7,005 nucleotides of DNA from a bacterium (GCA_027593305.1 JAQCJA010000246.1:1-7005), one strand, 5' to 3'; shown: positions 1 to 6,925, counted from the first letter of the stretch. Notes: generated by a model from the sequence alone, not told the origin. Numbers and translations are program-made.

Positions 1-1056
1 CCGGGGCGTCGAGGCAAAATCAGCTGTCGCCAGTTGCAGTCGCTCGCCGTCGGCCAACTGCCGACGGGCCACGAACAGTTCGCGCCGCGTCTCCAGGTAG
101 ATTTCGTAGTCATCCGCTACCAGGCCCAGCTCGATCGAGCGACCCGCCGGTTTGTAGAGTTCCGCCACGAGTCGGCGATCGGCAGCACGCACGAACAGCC
201 GGCCCTCGACATCGTCGTTGAGCACCACACCTGCCGATACACGTCGCACATCGGTGAGAACAACGTCACCCGTGCCGCTCAGGTTCATGTCGTAGGCTGG
301 ATGCTGCGCCCCGCCGGCGAGGTCCACGGTTCGCGCCAGCGTCTCATCGAGGGCGAACTGATACGCCTCACTCAGGGTGACACGTCCGTCGGCGGAGACA
401 TCTGCCGCGCCCCGCATGCCCGTCACCAGGTAGTAGGTGAAGTACGAGGCCCCGATACGATCGGATTCCTGCGCCGATTCCTGGGCGGAACTCGAAGTCA
501 GAAAAGCGTATCCCCGCGTGTCGGTCTGCGAGTCCAGCAGGAAAGCGGCCCGCTGCTGCCCACCCTTGATTCTCGTGATCGCCCCGGATGCACAGGCATC
601 GAGCACGGCAATGCGCACATCCGCCTCGACCTCGTTGAGCATCTGCCGCAACTGGCGGTAGCCCAGGCGCTCCTCGCCCAGCAACAGTCCCGTCTCATCG
701 GCATGCCCCGAGTAGTAGAGCATCACCTCCGTGCGCGCCCGTGTCTGCCGGGCCACCGCCACACGACGAGCAAGATCCGCCAGTGCCGCCTCAAACCCTG
801 CCCGATCCGGGTTGATGAGCAACTGCCGATTGGCCTCATCCACGCCGCCCATCTGCACCATGACATCGGCGAAATTGCCAGCGTCAGAAACAGCGTAGCG
901 CAACAGGGTTCGCTCGTGTCCCCCATCGTTGGCGCCAGCGGCCAGAACGAACCGCGCTGTCGGTGCGGATGGCTCAATGACTTCATCGCCGCCAACACTC
1001 TGAGCCGGCAGCAGACAAAGAAAGCCCAGCCACATCCAGACCCGTACGCAGGTCAT
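1..1056 (-). CDS. Exported caspase-like peptidase (C14 family), 3' end outside window
   Basis: I translated this frame by hand. It is open for 352 codons from the ATG at 1056 to the left window edge, so the C-terminus is missing. Residues 1-20 look like a Sec signal peptide: a hydrophobic WMWLGFLCLL core, then A-Q-S as a likely signal peptidase I site. Residues about 35-265 form a caspase-fold domain. The catalytic His is H118 in YYSGHAD and the catalytic Cys is C155 in VLDACASG, followed by conserved blocks FLTSSSAQESAQESDR and DGRVTLSEAYQFA. Residues about 270-352 (GRLFVRAADRRLVAELYKP onward) look like a beta-rich accessory domain. The family hydrolyses peptide bonds, usually after basic residues; here it would act in the periplasm or outside. 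Its ATG overlaps the anti-sigma stop by 4 bp, so it is probably coupled to that gene. The family call is strong; substrate and exact location are inferred. Long plus-strand ORFs opposite it are shadows. Confidence 0.88.
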   Translation of the reverse strand, partial: MTCVRVWMWLGFLCLLPAQSVGGDEVIEPSAPTARFVLAAGANDGGHERTLLRYAVSDAGNFADVMVQMGGVDEANRQLLINPDRAGFEAALADLARRVAVARQTRARTEVMLYYSGHADETGLLLGEERLGYRQLRQMLNEVEADVRIAVLDACASGAITRIKGGQQRAAFLLDSQTDTRGYAFLTSSSAQESAQESDRIGASYFTYYLVTGMRGAADVSADGRVTLSEAYQFALDETLARTVDLAGGAQHPAYDMNLSGTGDVVLTDVRRVSAGVVLNDDVEGRLFVRAADRRLVAELYKPAGRSIELGLVADDYEIYLETRRELFVARRQLADGERLQLATADFASTPR

Positions 1057-1907
1057 TGCGCCCCCGTTCCGGACGGCGCCATCACTTTTACCAGGGTGAG
1101 AGCGGATTGCGCCAGCCTCTCCGGCAATGGCAGACGCTCGGGGGCGTCGCCGGATGCGAGCGTCGCCGCCACAGCGGTCCGGGCAGCAGCATCGATATCA
1201 GCCAGCGAGAAGGGCTCTGATCCGGTGATCAGGAAGAACCGTTCCCAGCGAGGCGCGTCGTCCAGTTCGTAGGCGACGTCGAGGGCAACGATACCGGCTG
1301 TGGCGAGGGACACCGAGGTGTCGCCCTGTGCCGGCAGATGGTGCGTCAACGTGCCGCGGCCATCGACCGACAGGATCGCCCCGTAGGCGGCGCCGGCGCC
1401 ATCATACTGCAGGCGGACGAGATCGCCCCGACGGGCGGCGCTGCCGTCCTCGAGTCGTTCTGTGCCACCTGGCGTCCGCCGATGTGCGTACAGCGTTGCG
1501 CCCACACCCTTGCTGCGCACGCCTTCGGCAAGGATTCGCGTCGTCTCGTTGTGCTCGTCGTCATGAAGTCCGGGGACAGCAACAACGGCCAGCAGAGCCG
1601 CCGCCGCGACCGGTACCAGGGCCCAGCGAGCCCAAACCCGGGCTGGGGCCCGCAGAGATAGGGCTTGCCCCTGCCTGCCTGCAGCCTCTGAGCGGGCGTG
1701 GATCTGCCGGGCCATCCAGGCCGCCGGATAGATCTTGCGGATCTCGGCATCGGCCGACTGCAGCGCCTGCATCTGCTCCTGCAAGACCGCGTCCGTCTCC
1801 AGGCGCAGGTGCAGACGGGCGAGTTCCTCCGCCGGCAACTCACCGAGGGCGAATCGCTCCAGCTTCCACAGGGGGATCGGCGACAACTGGTCGTGGGTAG
1901 CGGTCAT
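1053..1907 (-). CDS. Single-pass membrane anti-sigma-like protein with extracytoplasmic DUF4384-like domain
   Basis: The protein has 284 residues. Residues about 12-62 are a helical, charged cytoplasmic part beginning LWKLERFALGELPAEE, a pattern seen at the N-termini of anti-sigma factors. Residues about 92-112 form one transmembrane helix (ALVPVAAAALLAVVAVPG), placing the rest outside the cytoplasm. Residues about 160-245 (GDLVRLQYDG, YGAILSVDGRGTLTHHLP, AYELDDAPRWERFFLITGSEPF) resemble DUF4384-type domains. There is no cysteine anywhere, so it is not a zinc (HxxxCxxC) anti-sigma factor. The start is fixed by the ATGA overlap with the sigma gene stop. The neighbouring sigma factor supports a role in holding that sigma factor at the membrane until an envelope signal arrives; this is inference. 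An alternative is a membrane adaptor for the caspase-like protein encoded next. The DUF4384 match is from memory and moderate. Confidence 0.75.
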   Translation of the reverse strand: MTATHDQLSPIPLWKLERFALGELPAEELARLHLRLETDAVLQEQMQALQSADAEIRKIYPAAWMARQIHARSEAAGRQGQALSLRAPARVWARWALVPVAAAALLAVVAVPGLHDDEHNETTRILAEGVRSKGVGATLYAHRRTPGGTERLEDGSAARRGDLVRLQYDGAGAAYGAILSVDGRGTLTHHLPAQGDTSVSLATAGIVALDVAYELDDAPRWERFFLITGSEPFSLADIDAAARTAVAATLASGDAPERLPLPERLAQSALTLVKVMAPSGTGAQ

Positions 1908-2401
1908 AGCAGAGCTCGAATCCCTTCGTCCTTGTGGACCAGATCCTGCAGTCGGCCACGCAGCCCACGAAGACGTTTGCGCACGCCCGAGACGGACATG
2001 CCGACCTCGTCGGCGACTTCCTGCAGTGTCATACCGTCTACGAAATGCAGTACTGCCATGGTCCGCGTCGACTCCTGATCACTGACGAAGAGCCGACGCA
2101 GGACGGAAGTTGCCGCCACGCGGGACTCTGTGTCGTCGGCGACGGCGATACGCTGTACGAGTTCGTCGTCCACCGTCTCCGGACGGCGGCTTCGGTCACG
2201 GATGCGATTCAGGCACAGGTTCGTGGCGATGCGGTAGAGCAGACTCGAGGGGTAGTCCGCCGTCAGGCGGTCGCGCCGACGCAGGACCTGGACAAAGACG
2301 TCCTGTGTCGCGTCGAGGGCATCACTCTCCTCCTGCAGCAGTTGTCTGCACCGGCGCAGCACCATGGGGCCGTATGTCTCGTAGAGCGCTTCGACGTCCA
2401 T
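1904..2401 (-). CDS. ECF-type RNA polymerase sigma factor (sigma-70 family)
   Basis: At 165 residues it has the usual length of a two-domain ECF sigma factor. Region 2 spans about residues 1-72: YETYGPMVLRRCRQLL, then DALDATQDVFVQVL, which binds core polymerase and the -10 element, then LLYRIATNLCLNRIRDRSRR. Region 4 spans about 108-155 with a helix-turn-helix (GMTLQEVADEVGMSVSGVRKRL) that should read the -35 element. Regions 1 and 3 are absent, as expected. It is the first gene of a three-gene unit and its stop overlaps the next start as ATGA. The ATG at 2401 opens directly into region 2 and has only a weak upstream ribosome site. It probably directs transcription of an envelope or stress regulon; the target genes cannot be read from this window. 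The ECF subgroup is not assigned. Confidence 0.92.
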   Translation of the reverse strand: MDVEALYETYGPMVLRRCRQLLQEESDALDATQDVFVQVLRRRDRLTADYPSSLLYRIATNLCLNRIRDRSRRPETVDDELVQRIAVADDTESRVAATSVLRRLFVSDQESTRTMAVLHFVDGMTLQEVADEVGMSVSGVRKRLRGLRGRLQDLVHKDEGIRALL

Positions 2402-2423
2402 GGATCGATCCAGTTCGTTCCCT

Positions 2424-2455
2424 CATATAACACCGGCGATGGACCCAGGTGTCAC
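2424..2455 (-). promoter_or_regulatory. Candidate promoter of the sigma/anti-sigma/caspase operon
   Basis: On the minus strand GTGACA (2455-2450) resembles a housekeeping -35 box. An extended -10-like TGTTATATG (2432-2424) follows, in one of the few AT-rich patches of the region. Spacing from GTGACA is long, 18 to 20 bp depending on which hexamer is taken, so the extended -10 may carry most of the recognition. Transcription would begin about 15-20 bases before the sigma start at 2401. This is a by-eye match only. Confidence 0.3.
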
Positions 2456-2479
2456 CCCGGGTCACAGATCATTCTTCCC

Positions 2480-2505
2480 GGTGCCCGGTTGCCAACCCGG
2501 GCACC
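2480..2505. repeat. Strong inverted repeat (hairpin or operator) in the divergent intergenic region
   Basis: The arms GGTGCCCGG (2480-2488) and CCGGGCACC (2497-2505) are perfectly complementary over 9 bp, separated by TTGCCAAC. Three more pairs (TTG with CAA) can form inside, leaving one bulged base, so the loop can shrink almost to nothing. Neither side has a T-run, which argues against an intrinsic terminator. It lies 90 bp before the response-regulator start and about 80 bp from the sigma start. It could therefore be a regulator-binding dyad or an RNA hairpin in the leader of either gene. Confidence 0.5.
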
Positions 2506-2583
2506 ATTGTCGTCACGGGGATCGCACAGATGCGGACAACTGTTACTTTGTTGACATCCGGGTCTGTCGCGCCGCCCACCTAC

Positions 2584-2589
2584 GGAGGG
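2584..2589 (+). promoter_or_regulatory. Ribosome binding site that fixes the TTG start of the receiver gene
   Basis: GGAGGG lies five bases before the TTG at 2595. The receiver fold begins immediately after that TTG (AETVLVVEDDD). The frame is open further upstream to an ATG at 2400, but that extension is Cys/His/Pro/Arg-rich with no receiver character, so the TTG is the better start. Confidence 0.6.
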
Positions 2590-2594
2590 ACCCC

Positions 2595-2966
2595 TTGGCG
2601 GAAACCGTTCTGGTTGTGGAAGATGATGATCAGGTCCGTGAGTTGATCACGACCATTTTGCAGAAATTAGGCCATCGGACGATTGAGGCCACCAATGCGT
2701 GGCAGGCCCTGGCGGCATTGCAGCAGCCCGTGGATCTCGTCATTCTCGACGTGCGCATGCCGTACGATATCACCGGCAATGATCTGATCGGTACACTGAA
2801 AGAGTTGGGCAGCCAGGTGCCTGTTGTTGTTTTCTCCGGCTGGACGTAGGACCTCGACGACGAATTGCCCTCATTTGTGCGGGCCGTGCTGTCCAAACCG
2901 GTACGCGTGGAGAAGTTTGTCGAGACGGTGAACTTCGCCCTGGGCAGAGGAACGGGGGCGAACTAG
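2595..2966 (+). pseudogene. Stand-alone response-regulator receiver domain interrupted by an in-frame TAG
   Basis: From the TTG at 2595 the frame encodes a CheY-like receiver: AETVLVVEDDDQVREL with acidic-pocket residues E9, D10 and D11, the phosphoacceptor D52 in VDLVILDVRMP, and the switch residue S81 in VVVFSGW. A TAG at 2847-2849 (codon 85) stops it at 84 residues. The same frame then continues without a shift for 38 more sense codons (DLDDELPSFVRAVLSKPVRV onward), supplying the invariant Lys-Pro (K101-P102) and the last helix, and ends at TAG 2964-2966. The full 123 codons match a single receiver domain with no output domain. The truncated protein lacks the essential lysine and the final strand and helix, so it should not work unless the stop is read through. 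The intact remainder suggests a recent nonsense change or a base-call error. No kinase gene is visible nearby. Confidence 0.8.
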
Positions 2967-3005
2967 GCCGCGCTTGGCTTATGGATCGCCCGTCGCATTG
3001 CCGGA

Positions 3006-4421
3006 CTAGCTGTCCCTGCGCATCTCAGCCTCGACCCGGCGCAGGCGCAAATGAATCCAGATGACGGCCAGGATGGAGGTGAAGAACCCCGACACGGCGA
3101 AGGAGATCCACACCGCTCGCAGACCATAGTCGAAGAAGTGCGTCAGAGTCCACGCCAGTGGCACCGAGATCAGCACGATGCGCAATGACGTCAGCAGCAA
3201 CCCCGGCATGCCGCTGCCCAACCCCTGAAAGACGCGCCCGCTGATCACACCGATGGCGATAAAGGGGAAGGCACAGGAGATGACACGCACATACTCCACG
3301 GCGACACCGATGATAACGGGGTCGTCGGTGAACCAACCCGCCAGCTGCCGTGCAAAAATCCAGAAGAGAATGCCGATGGCGACGGAGAAGATCTCGGCGC
3401 GGATGATCGTGTAGACCACGGTCTCACGGATCAGGTCGACCCGCTTGGCGCCGACGAACATGCCCGCCAGCGTGATCTGGCTCGTCGCCAGCGCAAATAC
3501 GGGCAGGAAGAAGATGGCATCCATACGGCCGCCGATCCCCAGACCTGCTACGGCCTGGGCGCCAAAAGCGGAGACGATGCGGTTGTAGAACATGCCGCCC
3601 ACGGACATGATGACCATCGATGCTGACGCTGGCAGACCGATGCGCAGGATATCACCAGCGATCCGTGCCGACGGTTTGAAGTCGCGGAACCGAAACTCGA
3701 CGTAGGTGCCCTTGCGGACGAAGATGTAGCCAACGAAGGCGATGAACACCAGGCCCTGACTGACGACGGTTGCCACCGCCGCACCACGGACGCCCATGTC
3801 GAGTGAGAAGATGAAGATGGGATCGAGAATGACATTGAATAGCGTGCCGCTGCCCTGCAGTGCCAGGGGTGTGCGCGTGTCCCCCTCGCCGCTCATGATG
3901 GAGCGGAAGGTGACATTGAGAATCTGAAACAGGAAGCCGAGGACGACGATCTCGAAATACTGGGTTGCCAGGCTCAGGACCTCACCTTCGGCGCCGAGCA
4001 TCGCGAAGATCTGCTCGTTGAACAGCAGGGCCCCTGCAACGATCAGGGCGCCGACAACGAGACCCACAAGCATGGCGTGTTCGGCGGCGTTATCGGCCGA
4101 TTCCTTGTCGTCGGAGCCGATGAACCGGGCGATGACGCTTGTCGCGCCCGTGCCCAGGCCAAAAGTGATGCCCATGGCAAAGAACACGATGGGCATATTG
4201 AAGGTCAGCGCCGCCACGGCATTACCGCCGAGACGTCCGACAAAGATCATGTCGACGATGTTATAGAGGGTCTGGATCGCCATACCCGCCATGACGGGAA
4301 CCGACAGCTTCCATACCGCTTTTCGGGGGTTGGCAATAAACTCAGCGACGCGGCTCTTGCCGCCGCCACCCAGCATGGCCGCCATGGGGTTTGCTGCTGT
4401 CTCCGGCTCTTTATCGCTCAA
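3006..4421 (-). CDS. MATE-family multidrug/metabolite efflux transporter
   Basis: From the chosen TTG start the protein has 471 residues, normal for MATE transporters, and is hydrophobic throughout with about twelve membrane segments in two related halves. Recognisable blocks are LSVPVMAGMAIQTLYNIVDM with IFVGRLGG (39-66), GLGTGATSVIARFIGSDD (88-105), the loop SGEGDTRTPL (177-186) followed by NVILDPIFIF and GVRGAAVATVVSQ, and the second-half equivalents FPFIAIGVISGRVFQGLGSG and RIVLISVPLAWTL. Members exchange Na+ or H+ for organic cations, drugs or metabolites across the inner membrane; the substrate here cannot be told. The frame is open upstream to an ATG at 4568, but the TTG at 4421 has a good ribosome site and avoids overlap with the divergent oxygenase gene. 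It converges on the receiver gene with about 40 bp between, where I see no clear terminator. Confidence 0.9.
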   Translation of the reverse strand: MSDKEPETAANPMAAMLGGGGKSRVAEFIANPRKAVWKLSVPVMAGMAIQTLYNIVDMIFVGRLGGNAVAALTFNMPIVFFAMGITFGLGTGATSVIARFIGSDDKESADNAAEHAMLVGLVVGALIVAGALLFNEQIFAMLGAEGEVLSLATQYFEIVVLGFLFQILNVTFRSIMSGEGDTRTPLALQGSGTLFNVILDPIFIFSLDMGVRGAAVATVVSQGLVFIAFVGYIFVRKGTYVEFRFRDFKPSARIAGDILRIGLPASASMVIMSVGGMFYNRIVSAFGAQAVAGLGIGGRMDAIFFLPVFALATSQITLAGMFVGAKRVDLIRETVVYTIIRAEIFSVAIGILFWIFARQLAGWFTDDPVIIGVAVEYVRVISCAFPFIAIGVISGRVFQGLGSGMPGLLLTSLRIVLISVPLAWTLTHFFDYGLRAVWISFAVSGFFTSILAVIWIHLRLRRVEAEMRRDS

Positions 4422-4427
4422 TGAGAT

Positions 4428-4432
4428 CTCCT
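4428..4432 (-). promoter_or_regulatory. Ribosome binding site that decides the MATE gene start
   Basis: AGGAG on the minus strand (4432-4428) sits six bases before TTG 4421-4419. Upstream ATG or GTG codons in the same frame have no comparable site, and their translation has no MATE-like character. Confidence 0.55.
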
Positions 4433-4464
4433 GGACATGAGCCGTAACTTCGCACTCGCCGGTT

Positions 4465-4495
4465 CCTGTGACAAGCCGGGCCCGGCGCCGACAGG
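4465..4495. repeat. Nested dyad in the MATE/oxygenase divergent intergenic region
   Basis: A perfect 12-bp palindrome GCCGGGCCCGGC (4475-4486) is flanked by a second, near-concentric inverted repeat, CCTGT (4465-4469) and ACAGG (4491-4495). It is near the middle of the 125 bp between the two divergent starts, a usual place for an operator controlling both genes. GC-rich palindromes also arise by chance in such DNA, so the role is uncertain. I could not identify a convincing promoter for either gene in this gap. Confidence 0.3.
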
Positions 4496-4546
4496 TGGCG
4501 TTTCGTAGATTCGGGCGCCAACCAATCCACCACAGGACGAAGTCAA

Positions 4547-5350
4547 ATGAGTCAGGCCCACCCACCAACCGCCACCGCCCATCAGGCCGTCACCGGTGAA
4601 CGGATCGAGGCGTGGGTGGCGCAGTTCCATCAGGATGGTTATCTGTTTCTGCCTGGCGTGCTGCCTGCAGACACGACAGCGGTGCTGCGTGATGACCTCG
4701 ATCGGGTTCTGCATCGGGAGCCCGTTGCTGGCGGCAGCATCGAGCTGCATCCGCGTATGTTCGAGACGAGTCCGACGAATGTCTCACTCTTCAACATGGA
4801 GCCCATCGTCACCTTCGCCGAGGCCCTTGTTGAACGGAACTGCCACGTGATCCACAACAACAGCTTTCGCACGCCCACCGGTGGCTCCGGCCTCAGCTCC
4901 TGGCATCAGGATGATGCGTCACATTATGTCGTGACCCACGGCGAGCGACCGACGAACGTGCATCTTCCGGTATTGCTGTTCACTGCCAACTACTACCTGA
5001 CGGACGTCGACACCGTCGCCCATGGCCCGACCGAGGTCATCCCCGGGTCACATCTCTACGGCGGCAGCCCGCCGCAGTCGCTGGACGGGACGCCCCATCA
5101 GCACGACATCGTCAGTTGCCTGGGGCCGGCGGGCAGCGTCGTGATGTTCAACAACCAGGTATGGCATCGGGGGGCGCCCAATACCAGCGACCGGGTGCGC
5201 TACATGACCCAGGTCAGTTACGCGCGCCGCATCATCGGACACAAATACGCCCCCTTCATGAACTACCAGATGCCGGAGCACGTTTTCAGTGGGGCCGATG
5301 ACCGCTTGCGACGACTGCTGGGATTCTTGCCGTCGGGAGCCTACGGCTGA
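4547..5350 (+). CDS. Phytanoyl-CoA dioxygenase (PhyH)-family Fe(II)/2-oxoglutarate oxygenase
   Basis: The protein has 267 residues, a typical length for bacterial PhyH proteins. Residues 23-56 (WVAQFHQDGYLFLPGVLPAD and the following helix) match the family N-terminus. The iron-binding facial triad is visible as H120 and D122 in SSWHQDD and H207 in QVWHRGAPN. R216 or R218 (DRVRYMTQVSY) is the likely 2-oxoglutarate carboxylate ligand, and GPTEVIPGSH (160-169) is the characteristic family motif. Such enzymes couple 2-oxoglutarate decarboxylation to hydroxylation of a small molecule or lipid; the substrate is not predictable here. It lacks the FxWHSDFETWH signature of ectoine hydroxylase. AGGA nine bases before the ATG supports the start. 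It is transcribed divergently from the MATE gene, and its stop is 18 bp from the stop of the convergent lipoprotein gene. The protein is soluble, with no signal peptide. Confidence 0.9.
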   Translation: MSQAHPPTATAHQAVTGERIEAWVAQFHQDGYLFLPGVLPADTTAVLRDDLDRVLHREPVAGGSIELHPRMFETSPTNVSLFNMEPIVTFAEALVERNCHVIHNNSFRTPTGGSGLSSWHQDDASHYVVTHGERPTNVHLPVLLFTANYYLTDVDTVAHGPTEVIPGSHLYGGSPPQSLDGTPHQHDIVSCLGPAGSVVMFNNQVWHRGAPNTSDRVRYMTQVSYARRIIGHKYAPFMNYQMPEHVFSGADDRLRRLLGFLPSGAYG

Positions 5351-5368
5351 TTGCGCTCTGGCTGCCGG

Positions 5369-6925
5369 CTAGCGGCTGCCTGACGTGTACGGTTCCGACG
5401 GCTCGTCAGTCACACCGCTGCCTGGCGTCGCCAATTTTGCCGCAACACGGGGGTCAAGCTGTGCTGTCACTGCTTTCGATGGCGCGTAGATGGCCCGGGC
5501 CAGATCCCGCTGGTCGATCTCCACACGCCCGGTGACGAAGACGGGGACGTTGTAGGTCTTGATGAAAGAGTCGTAGAAGCCGGGATCCTGCTGTGGCATC
5601 AGTACTGGGCGATGGAAAGTGCCCGCGTCGTCGACGTAGCTGAAGTACGGCCGGGCGAAGAGGCCATCGCGACGTTTGCTGCTGAAGACGAGCCACCGGC
5701 CGTTGCTTGACCAGGCATGCCACGACTCGGTGCGATCGCTGTTGATATCCAGCCTCCGGTAGCCGCCCTCGCTCAGATCCATGACGTACAGGTCGGCGCT
5801 GGCCTCGAATACCGGGAAGTTGCCATGTTCGGCCATGGTGAATACCAGCCAACGACCATCCGGCGAGATCTTGGGCTGGGTCACAGTCAGTCCTGTCTCC
5901 GCCGCCGTCAACACCGTCTCCAACTCTCCCCAGGTGTGACTCTCAATGTCGTATGCGATGCGCATCAGATCGTAACGCACACGGTCGAAGTTCTCGATGG
6001 GTGTAACCGGCGCGCTGCTGAAATAGAGGTAGCCGCCGGCGGGGGACCACTCGGGCCACGTTTCTGCCCGCCCGGGATCTGAGATCGCCGCCGTCGTCGT
6101 CAGCATGTTGTCCGCCACACGATACACCGCCAGGTCAGAACCCGCATCGAAGACCTCCCGGCTCTCACGCGTCGGATCGGTGTGGAAGAACAGGGACACC
6201 TTGTTGACGCTGAAAGCGATGTGTCGACCCTCTGGATGCCAGGACGTGTACGCTGCCGGGGATTTGTTGAAGGGCGTTCGGGTGTTGATCGTCGTCACGT
6301 CACCATCTTCGGCCAGGAGCATGGTCAGCCCATGGCTGCCGCGTGTGTGCAGGACCATTGGATCTGGCTTGTTGCGGACGAAGGTGTGGCAGTTCAGGCA
6401 GGCGCTGTCGGCATGCCGGTTCTCGAGGATCGTGAACTCGTCAAAGCTTTCGAGATGGCGCTGGTAGATGCCGATGTGGACGTACTTATTGTAGAGCGGC
6501 TTGAGCAATCGATACGCCAGGTAGCCGTCGATGCTGTCAGCGGCGATACGGTTGGTGATCGGCGCGAAGCGCCGCCAGGTGCCATCCTCACTGCGGGCGC
6601 TTACGTCGATCTCCAGGGACTCGCCAGGGTGATCGGCGAGCAATTCCTTCCACGGTGCCGACGGGATGCGGATGTCGGGAGAGTCTGCGCGCACAGAGAT
6701 TGACTGCCCCGATCGTGATCGGATCGCGACTCGATACTCTACGCCGGGTTCCAGGACGCGGAAGTTGAGGGGAGCAATGTTCGGCGGGATGACGACATCA
6801 ACGTAGTCCGGGTCGATGCGCGCCACCCGATCCACGTGTGTCGTCGGCCCCCACGCATCCTCTTGAGAGGAGCACCCGAACGTCGTCAGCAGGGCGATGA
6901 GTGCGCCCAGACAGGGAGCCTTCAT
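5369..6925 (-). CDS. Lipoprotein with one heme c site and a PD40/TolB-like beta-propeller
   Basis: The protein has 518 residues. The N-terminus MKAPCLGALIALLTTFGC is a lipoprotein signal with C18 as the likely lipidated residue; serine at +2 favours the outer membrane. Residues about 42-170 form an N-terminal domain (VVIPPNIAPLNFRV, then GYLAYRLLKP and IGIYQRHLESF). A single CxxCH heme-attachment motif lies at 176-180 (SACLNCHTF). Residues about 224-470 hold at least four PD40-type blades, with cores at 230-238 (HPEGRHIAF), 293-302 (SPAGGYLYFS), 354-362 (SPDGRWLVF) and 406-415 (SSNGRWLVFS). From memory this layout matches a family of periplasmic cytochrome/TolB-like proteins common in Bacteroidota; its function is not known to me. 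Electron transfer or heme-dependent sensing at the envelope is inference. The ATG overlaps the stop of the preceding gene as ATGA, so the two are probably co-translated. AAGG eight bases before the ATG supports the start. Confidence 0.82.
   Translation of the reverse strand: MKAPCLGALIALLTTFGCSSQEDAWGPTTHVDRVARIDPDYVDVVIPPNIAPLNFRVLEPGVEYRVAIRSRSGQSISVRADSPDIRIPSAPWKELLADHPGESLEIDVSARSEDGTWRRFAPITNRIAADSIDGYLAYRLLKPLYNKYVHIGIYQRHLESFDEFTILENRHADSACLNCHTFVRNKPDPMVLHTRGSHGLTMLLAEDGDVTTINTRTPFNKSPAAYTSWHPEGRHIAFSVNKVSLFFHTDPTRESREVFDAGSDLAVYRVADNMLTTTAAISDPGRAETWPEWSPAGGYLYFSSAPVTPIENFDRVRYDLMRIAYDIESHTWGELETVLTAAETGLTVTQPKISPDGRWLVFTMAEHGNFPVFEASADLYVMDLSEGGYRRLDINSDRTESWHAWSSNGRWLVFSSKRRDGLFARPYFSYVDDAGTFHRPVLMPQQDPGFYDSFIKTYNVPVFVTGRVEIDQRDLARAIYAPSKAVTAQLDPRVAAKLATPGSGVTDEPSEPYTSGSR

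Noticed and set aside
34..1272. Plus-strand 412-codon open frame opposite the caspase and anti-sigma genes
   Set aside because: Its translation is Arg/His/Gln-rich with no recognisable motif, while the minus strand there encodes clear caspase and anti-sigma-like proteins with linked starts and stops. It is a GC-driven shadow frame.
2397..2419. GGAAC on the minus strand as an ECF-type -35 box for autoregulation of the sigma gene
   Set aside because: The matching -10 position would fall inside the sigma coding sequence, so a transcript from it could not carry the start codon.
1934..2554. Plus-strand 206-codon open frame opposite the sigma factor
   Set aside because: The sigma factor on the minus strand has complete regions 2 and 4; the plus frame has no domain character.
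2551..2556. TTGACA as a -35 box for the receiver gene
   Set aside because: No -10-like hexamer occurs 16-18 bp downstream, where the sequence is GC-rich and runs into the ribosome site.
2400..2594. N-terminal extension of the receiver gene to the ATG at 2400
   Set aside because: The extra 65 codons have unusual Cys/His/Pro composition, cross the hairpin and promoter region, and lack receiver features; the TTG at 2595 has a strong ribosome site.
2967..3005. Possible bidirectional terminator between the convergent receiver and MATE genes
   Set aside because: I found no stem of useful length and no T-run.
4422..4568. N-terminal extension of the MATE gene to the ATG at 4568
   Set aside because: It would overlap the start of the divergent oxygenase gene and adds 49 residues unlike MATE proteins; the TTG at 4421 has an AGGAG site at good spacing.
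5360..5380. GGCTGCC direct repeat at the oxygenase/lipoprotein convergent junction
   Set aside because: Only two 7-bp GC-rich copies with no hairpin or T-run; likely chance.
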